From assembly GCA_947374485.1 (NCBI GenBank), contig CANCCF010000034.1, positions 1 to 29,217 of the forward strand: 29,217 nt of DNA. Reading direction: 5' to 3'. Within the stretch, counting starts at the first letter, position 1. Each line of letters starts with the position of its first letter. Source of the DNA: Comamonadaceae bacterium (GTDB lineage Bacteria; Pseudomonadota; Gammaproteobacteria; Burkholderiales; Burkholderiaceae_C). The notes beneath the pieces are model-generated. The model did not search any database, had not been told where the DNA came from, and saw only the letters and a list, made by a program, of their open reading frames with translations. Shown in pieces: positions 11,386 through 19,340 of the stretch. The position numbers and the translations under genes were made by a program.

Positions 11386-14211
11386 TCACCTTGCAATCAA
11401 ACCAGCGTCCGAACCCGCAAATACGGCCTGCCACAACGCCAGACCGGCATCCTGCTCAAACTGCACATCTACCCCGTCCACCTGCGTCGGCTCCTCATTG
11501 AGCCGGGCGCGGTGCTGGATCTGCCGCAGCGTGCGGTAAGCCAGTGCCGCGTTGTCGCCCACATGGCCGGGCAAGAGGCCGCAGACTTGGGCGCGCTGCA
11601 GCAGGGCGATGTTGCCCACGTTGGCGCGCAGTTCGGGGTGCGCCGCGCTTTGCGAGAGCACCAGGTACTGCACCGTAAACTCGATGTCCACCATGCCGCC
11701 GGGGCTGTGCTTGACGTCAAACTGCCCGCCCTTGACGGGCCGCGCGCTGCTGAGCCTGGCGCGCATGTCGATGATCTCGCTGCGCAAAGCCGACGTATCG
11801 CGTGGCGTGGTGATCACCGCTTCACGCACGGCGTCAAAGCGCTGCACCATGGCCGCGTCGCCCAGCACGCAGCGGGCGCGTGTCATGGCCTGGTGCTCCC
11901 AGGTCCAGGCGGCGTTGCTGCCGCGTTGCTGCTGGTAGTTGGCGTAGGCCTCGAAGCTGGTGATCAACAGGCCGGAGTTGCCGTTGGGGCGCAGCGCGGT
12001 GTCGATCTCGTAGAGGTCACCCTCGCCGGTTTTGACGGTGAGCCAGTTGATGAGCTTTCGGATCAGCGCGCCATAGACCTCGAAGGCGCGCTCGTCGTCG
12101 TCGTCAAACACAAACACAATGTCCAGGTCGCTGCCATAGCCCAGCTCCTTGCCGCCCAGCTTGCCGTAGGCAATGATGGCAAAGCGGTGCTCGGCGCGGT
12201 GGCGGTTTTTCAGGCGTTCCCAGCACCAGCGGGTGGTGGTGCGCAGCATGCTCTCGGCCAGCGCGCTCAGGTCATCGGCCACCTGCTCCACCGTGATGCG
12301 GCCCTCCACATCGCGCGCCAGGGTGCGAAACACCTCGGCATGGTGGGCGCGGCGCAAGAGGTTCAATAACGCTTCGTCATCGTCCTCGCCGCTGCTGGCC
12401 AGTGCGGCGCGACGGAATTCCATTTCGCCCTCGAACTCGGCGGCGTCAAAGCGCTCGTCGAGCATGGCACTGCCCGCCAACTCGTCAATCACGCCGGGGT
12501 GCTGCATCAGGTAGCGTGCGGGCCATTTGGCGGCACCCAGCATGCGCAGAAGGCGCTCGTGCACATTGGGGCGTTCCAGCAGCAGGGCCAGATAGCTCTC
12601 GCGGCGCAGGAGCGGCTCCACCCAGTCGGACAGGTGTACCGCCGCGTCCTCCGTGACGCGGCCCTCACTCACCCACTGCGCGGTGCGCAGGATGAGGCGC
12701 CCCAGGCGCGCGCGCGCGTCCTCGCGCAGCGCGAGCACGCGTGGGTGGCTTTGCCAGGTGGCCAGGCGCTCGCGGAACTTGCCCTGGGTGTGGCCCAGCA
12801 GCACCTCGAAGTCGCTGGCGTCGGGCACAGCCCCCTTGCCGTTGCAGCCCTTGCAGTCGGCTTGCGCGCCACCCAAGAGCGCATCGAATTCATGCGCCAC
12901 GCATTCGCGGTGGGCGTCGAGCTGGGCCAGAAAGCTGTGCGTGTTGGCAAAGCCCAGGGTCTGCGCCATCCACAGCAGGTCGGCATCCAGCACCGGCAGC
13001 ACATGCGTTTGCTGGTCATCGAGGTACTGGATGCGGTGCTCCACCTGGCGCAAAAAAGTGTAGGCCTCTGCCAGGTTGTCGGCCGCGCTCTGCGGCATCA
13101 AGCCTGCTCGGGCTACGCGCTGCAGGGCGCTCAGGGTGGGCCGGGTGCGCAGCTCGGGGAACTGGCCGCCACGCACCACCTGCAGCAGCTGCACGGTGAA
13201 TTCGATCTCGCGGATGCCGCCGCGCGAGAGCTTCACATCGTTGCCGCGCTCGGGGTGGCCCGCACTGCGCTTGGCCGCATGCTCGCGGATCTGGCGGTGC
13301 AGGATGCGCAGCGCGTCAAACACGTTGTAGTCCAGGTAGCGCCGGAACACAAAGGGCACGATGGCCGCGCGCAGGCCCTGGGCGCAGGCCGACTGCACCG
13401 CCGCGCGCGGCGCCACCACCCGGCTCTTGAGCCAGGCAAAGCGCTCCCACTCGCGCCCCTGCACCTGGAAGTATTCGTCCAGCGCGGCCAGCGACACCGC
13501 GGCCGGGCCGGAGTTGCCATTCGGGCGCAGCGCCAGGTCGACGCGGAAGACAAAGCCGTGCTCGGTGTTGTCACCCACCAGCGCGTAGATGGCGCGCACC
13601 TGCCTGGCAAAAAACTCGTGGTTGGAAATGCGCCCGCGCCCTTGCGCGTTGCCGCTGGTGTCACCGTCCTGGTCGTAGACATAGATCAGGTCGATGTCGC
13701 TGGAGACATTGAGCTCGCGCGCACCGAGCTTGCCCATGCCGATGATGCACAGCTGGGCGGGCTCGCCGTTGGGCCCCAGCGGCACGCCGTGCACTTCGTG
13801 CAGGCTGTGCTGGCTCTGGGCAAAGGCCAGGTCGAGCGACCATTCGGCAAGTGCTGTCATGCTGGCCGTGACCTCGCCCAGCGTGCAGGCCTGCACGCAG
13901 TCCAGCGCCATCAGCCGCTCCAGCACCAGCTGGCGCGTGGCGCGCAAGGCGCCCGGAAAATCCAGGCCATTGCTGCGCAGACCATCGAACAGCGCCTGCA
14001 TGGCTTCTTCCAGCGGAACACCTGCTTGCAAGAGGGGCAACTGCGCGGCGTAGCGGCGGCGCACGCGCTGGCCAAAACGCGCATAGGTGGCACGGGCCGT
14101 AGCACCGGCAGCAGCCCCGCCAGCAGCCCCGCCTATGGCCCCGGTAATGGCCCCGGTCATGTCAGCCAGGGCCTCTGGCACAGCAGCGTTGGGGGTCATA
14201 ATTCCTGACAT
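11386..14211 (-). CDS. glnE: Bifunctional glutamine synthetase adenylyltransferase/deadenylase
   Basis: A 941-aa enzyme that adenylylates glutamine synthetase when nitrogen is plentiful and removes AMP when it is scarce, under PII control. Both nucleotidyltransferase domains are intact: the deadenylylase motif GMGKLGARELNVSSDIDLIY at about 158-177, followed by HGFVFRVDLALRPNGNSGP, and the adenylylase motif AYGKLGGKELGYGSDLDIVF at about 679-698, followed by LYEIDTALRPNGNSGLL. Each has the G-S-D-x-D catalytic signature; between them lies the regulatory helical region. Length equals the E. coli enzyme (946). The N-terminus holds an odd Ala/Gly-rich run (TGAITGAIGGAAGGAAAGAT) encoded by 12-bp tandem repeats, so the true start may lie at 14199 or later. 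The 5' end is only 15 bp from divergent yhdP. Confidence 0.97.
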   Translation of the reverse strand: MSGIMTPNAAVPEALADMTGAITGAIGGAAGGAAAGATARATYARFGQRVRRRYAAQLPLLQAGVPLEEAMQALFDGLRSNGLDFPGALRATRQLVLERLMALDCVQACTLGEVTASMTALAEWSLDLAFAQSQHSLHEVHGVPLGPNGEPAQLCIIGMGKLGARELNVSSDIDLIYVYDQDGDTSGNAQGRGRISNHEFFARQVRAIYALVGDNTEHGFVFRVDLALRPNGNSGPAAVSLAALDEYFQVQGREWERFAWLKSRVVAPRAAVQSACAQGLRAAIVPFVFRRYLDYNVFDALRILHRQIREHAAKRSAGHPERGNDVKLSRGGIREIEFTVQLLQVVRGGQFPELRTRPTLSALQRVARAGLMPQSAADNLAEAYTFLRQVEHRIQYLDDQQTHVLPVLDADLLWMAQTLGFANTHSFLAQLDAHRECVAHEFDALLGGAQADCKGCNGKGAVPDASDFEVLLGHTQGKFRERLATWQSHPRVLALREDARARLGRLILRTAQWVSEGRVTEDAAVHLSDWVEPLLRRESYLALLLERPNVHERLLRMLGAAKWPARYLMQHPGVIDELAGSAMLDERFDAAEFEGEMEFRRAALASSGEDDDEALLNLLRRAHHAEVFRTLARDVEGRITVEQVADDLSALAESMLRTTTRWCWERLKNRHRAEHRFAIIAYGKLGGKELGYGSDLDIVFVFDDDDERAFEVYGALIRKLINWLTVKTGEGDLYEIDTALRPNGNSGLLITSFEAYANYQQQRGSNAAWTWEHQAMTRARCVLGDAAMVQRFDAVREAVITTPRDTSALRSEIIDMRARLSSARPVKGGQFDVKHSPGGMVDIEFTVQYLVLSQSAAHPELRANVGNIALLQRAQVCGLLPGHVGDNAALAYRTLRQIQHRARLNEEPTQVDGVDVQFEQDAGLALWQAVFAGSDAGLIAR
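14110..14158. repeat. Two 12-bp tandem duplications in the glnE 5' end
   Basis: AGCAGCCCCGCC is repeated at 14110-14121 and 14122-14133; ATGGCCCCGGTM is repeated at 14135-14146 and 14147-14158. Both keep the glnE reading frame and encode the Ala/Gly/Ile-rich N-terminal run, indicating replication slippage tolerated in a non-essential leader of the protein. Confidence 0.8.
14175..14202 (+). promoter_or_regulatory. Candidate yhdP promoter inside the glnE start region
   Basis: CTGGCA (14175-14180), a 16-bp spacer and CATAAT (14197-14202) resemble a sigma-70 promoter reading toward yhdP. Transcription would begin near 14209, giving a leader of about 18 nt. The -10 coincides with an alternative glnE start codon (complement of 14197-14199), so expression of the two genes may be mutually constrained. 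Confidence 0.4.
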
Positions 14212-14226
14212 GGTGAAGACTGAACA

Positions 14227-17200
14227 ATGGCACGCGTGAACCCGATTCCTTCGCGCAGGATGCGGGCCTTTGCGTCTGGCACGCGCTGGGCCTTGTGGGT
14301 TCTTGCGTCGGCCTGGATCACCTTAGGCCTGCTCTGGGGCGGATTGCATTTTCTGATTGTGCCGCGAATCGCGGAATTCCGTCCGTGGCTGGAGCAGCAG
14401 GCCAGCCAGCGCATGGGCATTCGCGTGCGCATCGGCGACGTGCTGGCCACCTCCAACGGCCTGATCCCTTCGGTGGAGTTGCGCGATGTGCGTCTGATGG
14501 ATGCCGATGGCCGCGAGGCCCTGCGCCTGCCCTCGGTGCTGGCGGCGATGTCGGTGCGCTCGGCCCTGGGTCTGGGTTTTGAGCAGCTCTATGTGGCCGC
14601 CCCCGAGCTCGATGTGCGCCGCAGCGCCGACGGCCGCATCTGGGTGGCGGGCTTTGCCATACCCAAGGCCACGCCCGACAGCGGCGGCGCGGCCGACTGG
14701 GTGTTTGCCCAGACCGAGCTGGTGGTGCGCGGCGGGCGCGTGCGCTGGAGCGACGAGCTGCGCGGCCTGCCCACCCTGGAGCTGACGGACGTGGACGTGC
14801 TGGTGCGCAACCGCGGGCGCAGCCACAAGCTGCGTGTGGATGCCGACCCGCCCGCCGGATGGGGCACGCGCCTGTCGCTGCGGGGCCAGTTTTTGCAGCC
14901 CCTGTTTACCCGCCGCCATGGTGACTGGCGCGCCTGGGCCGGGCAGGTCTATGCCGAGGCCGAGCAGGTCGATCTGGCGCAGCTGCACAACTACCTGGAC
15001 TTGGGGCTGGACCTGCGCCAGGGCGCGGGCAGCTTGCGTGCCTGGCTCGACGTAGACCAGGCCAGTGTGCAAGGCGCCACCGCCGACGTGGCCCTGCAGA
15101 CGGTCACCGTCAAGCTTGCGCCCGCCCTGGAGCCGCTGGACCTGGAGCGCGTGAGCGGCCGCCTGGGCCTGCGCCTGCTGGCAGGCGGGCAAGAGATCAG
15201 CACCGAGGCCCTGTCCTTCGAGACCCGCGACGGCCTGCACTGGCCCGGCGGCAATGTGCGCCTGGGCCGGTTCGATGCCAACGCCAAACAGGCGGCGCAC
15301 GGCACGCTGGAGGCCGACCGGCTGGACCTCGCCGCCATCAGCGAAATTGCCAACCGTCTGCCCCTGCATGCCGCCGTGCACGGGCTGTTCCAGCGCCTTG
15401 CACCCCAGGGTCTGGTGGAAAAAATCAGTCTCACCTGGCAGGGCAGCATCGACCAGCCCGCCGCCTTTGATGCCCGCGGCCGGGTGACGCAATTGGTGCT
15501 GGCCGCGCAGCCCGCCGCGCAGGCCGGTGACATGGGCATCCCTGGCCTGCGCGGCGGCGCGGTGGACTTTGCGCTGAGCCAGAGCGGCGGCAAAGCCAGC
15601 CTTGCGCTGCAGGACGGCAGCGTGGAATTCCCCGGCGTGTTCGCGCAGCCGGTGGTGCCCTTTGACGGTCTGACGGGTGATGTGCAGTGGAAGGTAGAGG
15701 GCACGCACATCAGTGTAGAAACTGGCAAATTGCACTTTGCCAACACCGACGTGCAGGGCGAGGCGCAGCTGAAATGGCAGACCGCAGCCGTGCCGCGCGG
15801 CGGCGCCGAGGCACTGCGTTTTCCCGGCGTGCTGGACCTGAACGCCACCATCAGCCACGCCAACCTGGCCGCCGTGCCGCGCTACCTGCCGCTGCAGATG
15901 CAGCCCCAGGCACGTGACTACCTGGCGCAGGCGCTGGTGGCGGGCGAGGGCAGCAGTGCGAAGGTGCGCATCAAGGGCGACCTGGCCAGGTTTCCCTTCA
16001 GCAGCCCCAAGCAGGGCGAGTTCCAGATTGCGGGCCAGATCAGCAATGCCAGCTATGCCTATGCACCGCCCCTGGTGATGCCCGAAGGCAGCCCGCCCTG
16101 GCCGCTGCTGACGCAGGTCTCGGGCGAGCTGCTGCTGGACCACGACACCCTGCAGATCAAGGCCGCCAAAGGCCTGCTGGCGGCTGGCACCGGCCTGCAG
16201 TTTGGCAAGACCGAAGTGACTATTGGCAAGCTCTATGAGGCACCGGTGGTGGCGGTGAACGCCGAGGCACGTGGGCCGCTTGCCGAGGCGCTGGCCTTTG
16301 TCAACGCCTCGCCGGTGGGCGGCTGGATCGGCCATGCGCTGGCGCATGCCAGCGTCACCGGCGTGGCGGACTACAAGGTCAAGCTGTCCATTCCGGTCGC
16401 GCATGCCGACAAGACCACGCTGCAGGGCAGCGTCTTGCTGGGCGGCAACGACTTCCAGCTGGCCCCGGGCGTGCCGCGCCTGAGCCGCGCCAAAGGCAGT
16501 CTGGCTTTTACTGAGACCGGCTTCAGCCTGAATGGTGCGCAGGCGCGTGCCCTGGGCGGTGATGTGCGGGTGGAAGGCGGCCTGAACTTTGGCAACTCGC
16601 CGCAGGCACGTGCCAACCCCGGCAGCCTGCGCCTGAGTGGTGTGGCCACGGCCGAAGGTCTGCGCCAGGCCAGCGAGCTTGGGCCCGTGACCCGCCTGGC
16701 CCCGTTCACCAGCGGTGCGGCCACCTACAACGCCACCCTGGCCCTGCGCGCGGGCAACCCCGAACTGCTGGTGACCAGCAGCCTGAATGGCCTGGCGCTG
16801 AACCTGCCCGCCCCTTTGTTCAAGGCGGCGGAGGCCAGCCTGCCGCTGCGCCTGGAGAGCACACTGGTGCGCGCCTCGCTGCAGCCAGGTGCGCGCCTGC
16901 AGGACCAGTGGCAGCTGGAGCTGGGCCGCTTGGCCAGCGTGGTCTACCAGCGCGACATTGCCGGTGCCGAACCCCGCGTGCTGCGCGGCGCGATTGCCGT
17001 GGGCCTGGGTGCGGACGAATCGGCGCCCATGCCCGAGCAGGGCGTGGCTGCCAACTTCAACCTGGCCCAAGTGGATGTGGACGCCTGGAGCGCGGTGGCG
17101 CAGCGCCTGAGCAGTGCCCCGGGTGCCACCGCTGCAACGGGTGCTGCCACCGCCGCTCCGCAGTCTGCGGCCACGGATGCCGCTCTGCAGAGCTACCTCC

Positions 17201-18381
17201 CAACCCAATTGGCCCTGCGCGCCCGCACCCTCAGCGTGGGTGGACGCAGCTTCAACCAGGTGCTGCTGGGCGGCACGCGCGATGGGCCGGTGTGGCGCGG
17301 CAATGTGGACGCCACCGAACTCACCGGCTACGTGGAATACCGCCAAAGCAGTGGCAACACCCCCGGGCGCGTGGTGGCGCGTCTGTCGCATCTGGTGCTG
17401 GGCCAGGCCGCCCAGCAGGACGTGGAAAACCTGCTGGACCAGCAGCCCGCCAGCATCCCTGCGCTCGACATCGTGGTCGAGGACATGGAGCTGCGCGGCA
17501 AAAAACTCGGCCGCATCGACATCCAGGCCGTCAACCTCGGTGGCCCGGCCCGTGACAGTGGGCGTGAGGGCGCGCGCGAATGGCGCCTGAACCGCTTCAA
17601 CATCACCACGCCCGAGGCCACGCTGACGGCCAGCGGCAACTGGGCGCTGCTCAATGCGCAGGCCGCCTCTGCCACCCCTGCCACCCCTCCCAACCGCGAG
17701 CGCCGCCGCACCGCGCTGAACTTCAAGCTCGACGTGGCCGACTCGGGCGACCTGCTCAAGCGCATGGGCATGCCCGGCGTGATTGCCAAGGGCAAGGGCT
17801 TGATTGCAGGCCAGGTGTCCTGGCTGGGCTCGCCACTCTCGCCCGACTATGCCAGCATGGGGGGCGGCTTCAACGTCGCCATGGAGTCCGGCCAGTTCCT
17901 CAAGGCCGACCCGGGCATTGCCAAGCTGCTGGGGGTGCTGAGCCTGCAGTCGCTGCCGCGCCGCCTGGCGCTGGATTTCCGCGATGTCTTCAGCGACGGT
18001 TTTGCCTTTGACTTTGTGCGCGGCGACGTCACCATCGAGCAAGGCATGGCGCGCACCAACAATCTGCAAATGAAAGGCGTGAACGCCGCCGTACTGATGG
18101 AGGGGCAGGCCGACATTGCCAAGGAAACGCAGCGCCTCAAGGTGGTGGTGATTCCGGAAATCAATGTGGCCAGCGCTTCGCTGATCTATTCGGCCATCAA
18201 CCCCATCATCGGCCTGACCACCTTCCTGGCCAACGTGATTTTGCGCAGGCCCCTGATTGAAGCGAATACCCAGGAGTTCTTGATCGACGGCACCTGGGTC
18301 GACCCGCACATCACCAAGGTGGAACGCAAGTCCGAACCCGCTGCCACCACCGACAATCCCGCAAAGGACGTGAAACCATGA
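14227..18381 (+). CDS. yhdP: YhdP-family AsmA-like envelope protein
   Basis: A 1384-aa protein of the YhdP/TIGR02099 family, AsmA-like bridge proteins that carry phospholipids between inner and outer membrane together with TamB and YdbH. A short basic N-terminus (ARVNPIPSRRMRAFASGTR) is followed by one membrane helix at about residues 21-42 (WALWVLASAWITLGLLWG). The long periplasmic part is built of repeated amphipathic beta strands (for example LDLERVSGRLGLRLLAGG, LQGSVLLGGNDFQLAPGV). The C-terminal AsmA-like domain reads AKGKGLIAGQVSWLGSPLSP, LLGVLSLQSLPRRLALDF, GVNAAVLMEGQADI and ends with LIDGTWVDPHITKVER, the family hallmark. It is slightly longer than E. coli YhdP (about 1266). The amidase gene starts within its stop codon (ATGA), so the two are coupled. 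Confidence 0.93.
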   Translation: MARVNPIPSRRMRAFASGTRWALWVLASAWITLGLLWGGLHFLIVPRIAEFRPWLEQQASQRMGIRVRIGDVLATSNGLIPSVELRDVRLMDADGREALRLPSVLAAMSVRSALGLGFEQLYVAAPELDVRRSADGRIWVAGFAIPKATPDSGGAADWVFAQTELVVRGGRVRWSDELRGLPTLELTDVDVLVRNRGRSHKLRVDADPPAGWGTRLSLRGQFLQPLFTRRHGDWRAWAGQVYAEAEQVDLAQLHNYLDLGLDLRQGAGSLRAWLDVDQASVQGATADVALQTVTVKLAPALEPLDLERVSGRLGLRLLAGGQEISTEALSFETRDGLHWPGGNVRLGRFDANAKQAAHGTLEADRLDLAAISEIANRLPLHAAVHGLFQRLAPQGLVEKISLTWQGSIDQPAAFDARGRVTQLVLAAQPAAQAGDMGIPGLRGGAVDFALSQSGGKASLALQDGSVEFPGVFAQPVVPFDGLTGDVQWKVEGTHISVETGKLHFANTDVQGEAQLKWQTAAVPRGGAEALRFPGVLDLNATISHANLAAVPRYLPLQMQPQARDYLAQALVAGEGSSAKVRIKGDLARFPFSSPKQGEFQIAGQISNASYAYAPPLVMPEGSPPWPLLTQVSGELLLDHDTLQIKAAKGLLAAGTGLQFGKTEVTIGKLYEAPVVAVNAEARGPLAEALAFVNASPVGGWIGHALAHASVTGVADYKVKLSIPVAHADKTTLQGSVLLGGNDFQLAPGVPRLSRAKGSLAFTETGFSLNGAQARALGGDVRVEGGLNFGNSPQARANPGSLRLSGVATAEGLRQASELGPVTRLAPFTSGAATYNATLALRAGNPELLVTSSLNGLALNLPAPLFKAAEASLPLRLESTLVRASLQPGARLQDQWQLELGRLASVVYQRDIAGAEPRVLRGAIAVGLGADESAPMPEQGVAANFNLAQVDVDAWSAVAQRLSSAPGATAATGAATAAPQSAATDAALQSYLPTQLALRARTLSVGGRSFNQVLLGGTRDGPVWRGNVDATELTGYVEYRQSSGNTPGRVVARLSHLVLGQAAQQDVENLLDQQPASIPALDIVVEDMELRGKKLGRIDIQAVNLGGPARDSGREGAREWRLNRFNITTPEATLTASGNWALLNAQAASATPATPPNRERRRTALNFKLDVADSGDLLKRMGMPGVIAKGKGLIAGQVSWLGSPLSPDYASMGGGFNVAMESGQFLKADPGIAKLLGVLSLQSLPRRLALDFRDVFSDGFAFDFVRGDVTIEQGMARTNNLQMKGVNAAVLMEGQADIAKETQRLKVVVIPEINVASASLIYSAINPIIGLTTFLANVILRRPLIEANTQEFLIDGTWVDPHITKVERKSEPAATTDNPAKDVKP

Positions 18382-19193
18382 AAATTGCCGCCATCCAGAT
18401 GGTCTCCACCGGCGAGGTGGCGCACAACCTGCAGCAGGCAGCAGCCCTCCTGCAGCAAGCCGCCGAACAGGGCGCCGAACTGGCCGTGCTGCCGGAATAC
18501 TTTTGCCTCATCGGCCAGCACGATGCCGACAAGCTGGCCATCCAGGAGCCCTTTGGCAGCGGGCCCATCCAGCAGTTCCTGGCCGAGGCCGCACAGCGTT
18601 GGAAACTGTGGATTGTGGGCGGCACCCTGCCGCTCACGGGGGCGGGCGACAACAAGGTGTTCAACAGCTCGCTGGCCTTCAACCCCGAGGGACATTGCGT
18701 GGCGCGCTACGACAAGATCCACCTGTTCCGCTTTGACAACGGGCGTGAGTCGTACGACGAGTCGCGCGTGCTCGACCGCGGCCACCTGCCCGCCCGCTTT
18801 GCCCTGCCCTCCAGGGATGGCCACACCTGGCAGATCGGCATGAGCGTGTGCTACGACCTGCGCTTTGCCGAGCTCTACCGCGCCTATGCAGCCGAGGGTG
18901 TGGACCTGCTGCTGGTGCCCGCCGCCTTCACCCACACCACGGGCAAAGCGCACTGGGAGGTGCTGCTGCGCGCCCGCGCCATTGAAAACCTGGCCTACGT
19001 GGTGGCCGCTGCCCAAGGCGGGGTGCATCCCAACGGCCGCCAGACCTGGGGCCAGTCGATGGCGATTGACCCGTGGGGCCATGTGCTGGCGCAGCTGCCG
19101 CAAGGCGAGGGCGTGGTACTGGCCGGGCTGGATGCGCTGGCCTTGCAGCAGTGGCGCAGCCAGCTGCCAGCGCTGCAGCACCGGGTGCTATGA
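18378..19193 (+). CDS. Nit-type carbon-nitrogen hydrolase (probable deaminated-glutathione amidase)
   Basis: A 271-aa cytosolic enzyme of the nitrilase superfamily. The catalytic triad is complete: Glu40 in AELAVLPEYF, Lys113 in ARYDKIHLFRFD, and Cys158 in GMSVCYDLRFAELYR. A second Glu region (HWEVLLRARAIENLAYVVA) is the conserved dimer-interface block. The YDKIHLF and CYDLRFPELYR-type motifs are those of the Nit1/Nit2 branch, which hydrolyses deaminated glutathione or omega-amides as metabolite repair, so this is favoured over a true nitrilase. The start codon overlaps the yhdP stop by 4 nt. Its stop lies in a 9-bp tandem repeat. Exact substrate is not provable from sequence. Confidence 0.92.
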   Translation: MKIAAIQMVSTGEVAHNLQQAAALLQQAAEQGAELAVLPEYFCLIGQHDADKLAIQEPFGSGPIQQFLAEAAQRWKLWIVGGTLPLTGAGDNKVFNSSLAFNPEGHCVARYDKIHLFRFDNGRESYDESRVLDRGHLPARFALPSRDGHTWQIGMSVCYDLRFAELYRAYAAEGVDLLLVPAAFTHTTGKAHWEVLLRARAIENLAYVVAAAQGGVHPNGRQTWGQSMAIDPWGHVLAQLPQGEGVVLAGLDALALQQWRSQLPALQHRVL

Positions 19194-19215
19194 AGCCTAT
19201 GAAGCCTATGAAGCC
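19189..19215. repeat. Three tandem copies of a 9-bp unit at the amidase stop codon
   Basis: TATGAAGCC is repeated three times without change (19189-19197, 19198-19206, 19207-19215). The first copy contains the amidase TGA stop; the stop codon of the minus-strand 44-aa gene (complement of 19206-19208) lies in the array as well. Copy number changes would not alter either protein, since each copy keeps a stop in the relevant frame. Confidence 0.85.
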
Positions 19216-19340
19216 TCGTCTTTTTTGTCCTCAACAGAGGACGGCGGGTCGCCATCCGGGCGGCCGGAAAACATGGTCCACCAGATGATTCCGATAAACA
19301 GCAGTCCGGCCCCCAGGGCCTCGATCAACAAAAGCGCCAT
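19206..19340 (-). CDS. Small (44-aa) single-span membrane protein
   Basis: This short frame reads MALLLIEALGAGLLFIGIIW, then WTMFSGRPDGDPPSSVED and KKDEAS. Residues 1-23 form one hydrophobic helix ending in a Trp pair at the interface; the tail is short, polar and charged, so the C-terminus is probably cytosolic or exposed at the membrane surface. The shape (one helix, WWTMFSG, acidic-lysine tail) resembles small uncharacterised proteins I associate with Burkholderiales, but I cannot name a family. The ATG overlaps the mltA ATG on the other strand in CCATGG. A promoter-like CTGCCG-17-TACAAT lies upstream within mltA, and AAAGAA may act as a weak ribosome site. It converges on the amidase gene. 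Function unknown. Confidence 0.6.
   Translation of the reverse strand: MALLLIEALGAGLLFIGIIWWTMFSGRPDGDPPSSVEDKKDEAS

Noticed and set aside
14323..18309. Very long open frame (about 1330 codons) antisense to yhdP
   Set aside because: High GC at third positions suppresses stops on the opposite strand; the translation is His/Gln/Arg-rich with no domain, whereas yhdP on plus is a clear family member.
19273..19338. Longer mltA starting at ATG 19273 or 19285
   Set aside because: It would give a more basic signal peptide but no ribosome site is seen and it would lie fully across the small minus-strand gene; kept as an alternative only.
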